Source: Hymenobacter properus (GTDB lineage Bacteria; Bacteroidota; Bacteroidia; Cytophagales; Hymenobacteraceae). Taken from it: a stretch of 64,000 nt of DNA. The notes below the pieces were generated by a model. The model was not told the origin of the DNA. It saw nothing but the letters and a program-made list of their open reading frames with translations, and made no database searches. Of the stretch, positions 60,553 through 64,000 are shown piece after piece. The translations under genes and the position numbers were made by a program. Location: assembly GCF_015694735.1 (NCBI RefSeq), contig NZ_JADQDP010000003.1:868001-932000 (forward strand). Direction: 5' to 3'. The first letter of the stretch is position 1. The number at the start of each line of letters is the position of its first letter.

Positions 60553-63102
60553 ATGAAACACTCCTTACCCTCAACCACTCACTCTTTCGGGCCGCTGCCA
60601 GCCCTGCCTTGGTGGGAGCGGCGGCGCTGGCAAGTAGTGGCGCTATTGCTGACGGTGCTGTTGCTGCTGGGCATCCGCACCCAAGCGGCAGTCATTATCA
60701 CGGTGGGCAACGGGCAGGCCGACTACTCCACCATTACGCAGGCGCTGGCGGCAATTCCCTCGCCGCTCACGCAGGCCTACGAGGTGCAGCTACTCAGCGG
60801 CTCCTATAGCGAGAATGTGCTGATAAACAAAACCGGCACGGCCACCAACACCCTCACCATCAAGCCGGCAACTGGCGTGACGCCGATTATCAACGGTACG
60901 TTTACGTTCGGAGCGGGCAGTGCTTACGTCACGCTCAGCGGCAACAACGGCAGCACGCGTGCCCTCACCCTGCGCCAAAACAGCCAGCTGGCGCCCACAC
61001 TGGTGTTCAGCGACGATGCCACCCACAACACGGCCAGCGAAATCCTGGTGCGCGGTGCGGCTTCCTCGTTCACCAGCGGCGTGGTGGTCATTGGCGACGG
61101 CGCCAGCGCCGGCAACGATTACAACACCCTCACCCAAAGCTGGGTTTATAATGCCAACCCCTCGCAGCTGCCCGCCAACCTGGTGTATGCGGCCAACGCG
61201 GCCGGCGGCGCCAACGATGCCTTCACGCTGACGCGCAACGAGTTGTTCAACTTCACCCGCACCGGCGTGCTGGTAAGCGGTGGCAACGGCGACGGCTGGA
61301 ATATCAGCAACAACAGCATCTACTACAACGCCTCGGCCACGCCCACCAGCGCCCAAACGGGCATCGACTTTGGCCCCGGCTCCGGTGCCAACGATGCGTT
61401 GGTGTCGAACAACGCCATTGGTGGGCAGGCGGCGGGCGCCACGGGTGGCACCTGGGTGAATGCCGGCACGCAAAACTTCCGCGGCATCGTGATGAGCTGC
61501 GGCAGCAGCACCAGCCTCACCAACGAGGTGATGGGCAACACGGTGAGCAACGTGAGCCTGACGGGCACAAGCTCGGCGGCCCTCACCGCCTTCGGCGTAG
61601 ATGCCGGGCGCAACGAGCTGAGCGGCAACACCGTGTCGGGCGTGAGCAACACGGGCACCAGCGGCGTAAACAGCCTGGTGAGCCGGGCCACCACCGTGCT
61701 GGGCTCGTTCACGGTGAGCAGCGGGCAGCTGATGGTGGTAGAAAACGGCCTGACCGTGGTGCAGGGCAACCTCACCAACGCGGGCATTCTCAACCACACC
61801 GGCGGCGACATGCTCATCACCGGCAACTTCGTTAATTCCGGCACCTTTGCCCAGACACTGGGCGATATCGAAATCAAGGGCAACATGACCAACACGGGCC
61901 AGTTCACCTGCTCCACGGGCAAGGTGAAGCTGACCGGCAACGGCCCCCAGACTGTGAGCGGCGGCCTCTACTTCAACCTGGAGGTGAACGGCACGGGCAC
62001 CAAAACCCTCACCAACAACGCCACCATCTACAACGGCGTGCAAATGCTAGCTGGCGTGCTGGCCACCGGCCGCTACGCCCTCACCCTCGACCGCCTGGCA
62101 AACCTGAGCGAAACCGACGCCAGCTACGTGCTGGGCCGGGTGGAAGTGAACCGCACGCCCTCAGCCGGCACCGTGGAGGACTTCGGCGGCGTGGGCCTCG
62201 AAATGCTGCCCGCCGCCAACTCGACCCTGCCCGGCAGCACCTTCGTGACGCGCATCACGGGCACGGCGCCGGTGGGCGCAGGCGGCCGCCAGGGCATCCT
62301 ACGCTATTTCGACATCGACGCCGACGTGCTCACCGGCCTCGACCTGGCCCTGACCCTGCGCTACCTCGACCACGAGCTCAACGGCATTAGCCGCGCCAAC
62401 CTGCGCTTCTTCAAGTCGAGCAACGGCGGCGTTACCTGGGTGAACAAAGGCGTGAGTAGCGCCGGCGCAGGCAGCCCCGCCGGCACCGGCTACGCCGTGC
62501 TCGACCGCGTGGACGGCTTCTCGCGCTGGACGCTGGGCGATATCAACGCCCCGCTGCCGGTAGGCCTCACCGCCTTCCAGGCCGTGCGCGAGGGCCAAAA
62601 CGCGGTGCTCACCTGGGCCACCGCCACCGAGCAGGACAACCGCGGCTTCGGCATCGAAGTCTCGACGGACGGACAGAACTTCCGCGAAATCGGCTTCGTG
62701 GCAGCCGAGGCGGGCAACAGCAGCACCGCGCGCCACTACCGCTTCGTGGACGCCAGCGCGGGCAAAGCAGGCCTGCGCTACTACCGCCTCCGCCAAGACG
62801 ACCGCACCCCCGGTGAGGCGCACTACTTCGGCCCGCAAAAGCTGGTGTTCGAAGCCGCTGCTCCCACCTTCGCCGCCTACCCCACGCAGTTCGGCTCCGA
62901 CCTGACCGTTGCCCTGGCGCACCCCACGGCCACCACCGCCACCCTGCGCCTGCTCGACGGCCTGGGTCGCGAGGTGTGGCGCCAGGAAGTGGCCCCCGGC
63001 GCGGCCCCGCAGCAAGTGCAGCCCGTGGCCCCGGCCGGCGCCTACACCCTCACCGCCACCGTGGCCGGCCAGGTGATGCGCCAGCGCGTGGTGAAAAACT
63101 GA
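60553..63102 (+). CDS. Large exported right-handed beta-helix-like protein with T9SS-type C-terminus
   Basis: 849 aa. N-terminal basic segment plus a strong hydrophobic stretch (VVALLLTVLLLLGIRTQA) as signal peptide, then a parallel beta-helix-like region: YSTITQALAAIPSPLTQAYEV, then repeated NxxxN/GNxxx turns up to residue about 520. A further beta-region (520-680) and a fibronectin-like stretch (VGLTAFQAVREGQNAVLTWATATEQDNRGF, ~670-765) lead to a C-terminal sorting-like domain (AAYPTQFGSDLTV, LRLLDGLGREVWRQEV, GAYTLTATVAGQVMRQRVV). The ATG at 60553 is preferred. Likely surface-attached or secreted; possible adhesin or polysaccharide-binding protein. Confidence 0.88.
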   Translation: MKHSLPSTTHSFGPLPALPWWERRRWQVVALLLTVLLLLGIRTQAAVIITVGNGQADYSTITQALAAIPSPLTQAYEVQLLSGSYSENVLINKTGTATNTLTIKPATGVTPIINGTFTFGAGSAYVTLSGNNGSTRALTLRQNSQLAPTLVFSDDATHNTASEILVRGAASSFTSGVVVIGDGASAGNDYNTLTQSWVYNANPSQLPANLVYAANAAGGANDAFTLTRNELFNFTRTGVLVSGGNGDGWNISNNSIYYNASATPTSAQTGIDFGPGSGANDALVSNNAIGGQAAGATGGTWVNAGTQNFRGIVMSCGSSTSLTNEVMGNTVSNVSLTGTSSAALTAFGVDAGRNELSGNTVSGVSNTGTSGVNSLVSRATTVLGSFTVSSGQLMVVENGLTVVQGNLTNAGILNHTGGDMLITGNFVNSGTFAQTLGDIEIKGNMTNTGQFTCSTGKVKLTGNGPQTVSGGLYFNLEVNGTGTKTLTNNATIYNGVQMLAGVLATGRYALTLDRLANLSETDASYVLGRVEVNRTPSAGTVEDFGGVGLEMLPAANSTLPGSTFVTRITGTAPVGAGGRQGILRYFDIDADVLTGLDLALTLRYLDHELNGISRANLRFFKSSNGGVTWVNKGVSSAGAGSPAGTGYAVLDRVDGFSRWTLGDINAPLPVGLTAFQAVREGQNAVLTWATATEQDNRGFGIEVSTDGQNFREIGFVAAEAGNSSTARHYRFVDASAGKAGLRYYRLRQDDRTPGEAHYFGPQKLVFEAAAPTFAAYPTQFGSDLTVALAHPTATTATLRLLDGLGREVWRQEVAPGAAPQQVQPVAPAGAYTLTATVAGQVMRQRVVKN

Positions 63103-63141
63103 GGCCGAGGACCGCGCGTCCGCGCCGCCCCGCCTGATGGA

Positions 63142-63174
63142 GAAGCCCCGGCTACGAGAGTGGCTGGGGCTTCT
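63142..63174 (+). terminator. Hairpin after the beta-helix gene
   Basis: GAAGCCCCGGC pairs with GCTGGGGCTTC (one G-T), T-rich tail TTCTTGTG. Functions as a plus-strand terminator. Confidence 0.7.
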
Positions 63175-63240
63175 TGTGTAGGGGAGTAGTCTGAAACCGG
63201 TCTCGACCGGTTCTAACCATTTTAGACCAGTTCCGAACCC

Positions 63241-63284
63241 AAACACAACGCCCCGGCTACGCGCGTAGCCGGGGCGTTGTGTTT
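63241..63284. terminator. 44-base perfect palindrome, bidirectional terminator
   Basis: AAACACAACGCCCCGGCTACGC is followed directly by its exact reverse complement, with no spacer. Between convergent genes ending at 63102 and 63313. Confidence 0.8.
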
Positions 63285-63312
63285 GATGGTATCAGGCCAT
63301 AGCCATATGCAG

Positions 63313-64000
63313 CTACCGCCCTTCAAGCACACCGGCGGCCACGGCCCGGCGGGCGGTAGTGCGGTAGGGGTTGAGCGAGTCGGCGGCCACGGCGCGCAGC
63401 TCAGCCAGGGCGGGCGCCCACTCCCGGGCCTGCCAATATGCCATGCCCAGGTGGTAGCGGGCGCGGCGGGGCAGCTCGCCGATGCCGCTGTCTTCGGCCA
63501 CGCGGCGTAGGTAGAGCTGGGCGGCGCTGCCCTGGCCCTGGCGCAGCAAGATGAGGCCGCGCAGGTACTGCAGGGTGTCGGCTCCCACGCTGGGCGGCGA
63601 GAGCCGGCCCAGCGAGTGCAGCGCCGCCGGGTAGTGGCCCGACTGGTACTGGTCGAGGGCTTCGGCCAGCAGGGGGCGGTCTTGGAGCAGCGCGGGCGTT
63701 ACCAGCGGCCCCGGGTCGGGTTGGTAGTAGGCTTCCCAGCTGCGGGCGGGGCGGGCGGCACTGGGGCGGCTCAGGTACCAGGCGGCCACCCCGGCAGCCA
63801 GCAGCACCAGCACCCCCACGGCGGTGAGGATGGTGCCGCGGCGCTGGCGCAGCTTGGTGCGCTGCTCGGTGCGGGCTAGGGCGTTGCCGCGCTCGTTCAT
63901 GCGCTCGTCGAGGGCTTGCAGGCGCAGGCGCAGGGTGTCGTGCCCGGCGGCCCAGCGCAGGTCGGCGGTGAGCTGCTCGTAGGCGGCATGGGCTTCGGCC
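63313..64000 (-). CDS. Anti-sigma/TPR-like membrane protein (5' part beyond window)
   Basis: C-terminal 229 residues; the frame stays open to the window end, so the real start is upstream. The visible order is a charged helical region (AYEQLTADLRWAAGHDTLRLRLQALDER), a single transmembrane helix (ILTAVGVLVLLAAGVAAWYLS) and a periplasmic tail of tetratricopeptide-like helices (YQSGHYPAALHSLGRLSPP, RARYHLGMAYWQAREWAPALAELRAV). This fits Bacteroidota proteins in which a short cytoplasmic anti-sigma-like part is joined by one helix to TPRs. An internal Met at 63900 is therefore not the start. Confidence 0.75.
   Translation of the reverse strand, partial: AEAHAAYEQLTADLRWAAGHDTLRLRLQALDERMNERGNALARTEQRTKLRQRRGTILTAVGVLVLLAAGVAAWYLSRPSAARPARSWEAYYQPDPGPLVTPALLQDRPLLAEALDQYQSGHYPAALHSLGRLSPPSVGADTLQYLRGLILLRQGQGSAAQLYLRRVAEDSGIGELPRRARYHLGMAYWQAREWAPALAELRAVAADSLNPYRTTARRAVAAGVLEGR

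Noticed and set aside
60790-62043. Minus-strand frame opposite the beta-helix protein
   Set aside because: Ala/Gly/Val/His-rich shadow without any domain.
1-64000. Search for tRNA, rRNA, CRISPR arrays, insertion sequences and prophage genes
   Set aside because: None recognised by eye. The tandem units at 35437 and 37730 are palindromes of heptamers or octamers without regular spacers, so not CRISPR.

Overview
The window looks like a chromosome segment from a high-GC member of the Bacteroidota, most likely Hymenobacter or a close relative. The evidence is a TonB-dependent receptor with DUF4249 lipoproteins, two proteins with type IX secretion (T9SS)-like C-termini, TAnnTTTG-type -7 promoter motifs instead of sigma70 -10 boxes, few Shine-Dalgarno sites, and many intergenic palindromes built on GTCATGCTGAGC and GTCATCCTGAGC arms. 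No rRNA, tRNA, CRISPR array, prophage or transposase gene was recognised. The genus call is inference; no alignment could be run.

Layout. 1-8001 (minus): a surface uptake operon with a 250-aa exported protein, a TonB-dependent receptor with an STN domain, and four tandem DUF4249 lipoproteins (the last cut by the window edge). 8363-11147: a DUF4197 protein, a DEDD exonuclease, a LytTR response regulator and a small exported protein. 11160-18187 (minus): kynurenine-pathway genes (kynurenine 3-monooxygenase, kynureninase, ACMS decarboxylase, 3-hydroxyanthranilate dioxygenase) interrupted by an AlkB homologue, a membrane protein and two tiny paralogues. The pathway appears to continue with an atypical SDR (20295-21086) and a 2-aminomuconate-semialdehyde-type dehydrogenase (30999-32441). 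18483-30941: a glycosyltransferase island with four large polytopic proteins (GT-C-like) and three GT2 enzymes. 32829-33430: a decayed Uma2 nuclease gene. 33510-39837 (plus): a nucleotide-sugar operon (WlbB-like acetyltransferase, TviB/WbpO-like dehydrogenase, GalE, RfbB, TviC/WbpP-like epimerase, RfbA) in which four of the five gene junctions carry a palindromic element.

40062-43250 (minus): a cyclic-nucleotide-binding-domain histidine kinase followed by a response regulator fused to a thioredoxin-reductase-like flavoprotein. 43441-48564 (plus): three exported proteins, namely a tail-fibre-like protein with a tetranucleotide repeat in its signal peptide, an SBBP-repeat T9SS cargo, and a galactose/glyoxal-oxidase-like protein that keeps all copper-radical-oxidase residues. 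48979-60027: housekeeping and mixed genes (radA, thioredoxin-like protein, radical SAM/SPASM protein, inositol monophosphatase, lnt, rsmI, pterin dehydratase, metallophosphatase, two disordered hydrophilic proteins). 60553-63102: a large beta-helix T9SS protein behind an AT-rich leader. 63313-64000: the C-terminal part of an anti-sigma/TPR-like membrane protein.

The parts worth most attention are the kinase/flavoprotein pair, the putative copper radical oxidase, the phase-variation-like repeat at 43448, the two tiny proteins sharing a C-terminal tail, and the palindromes placed between the genes of the sugar operon.
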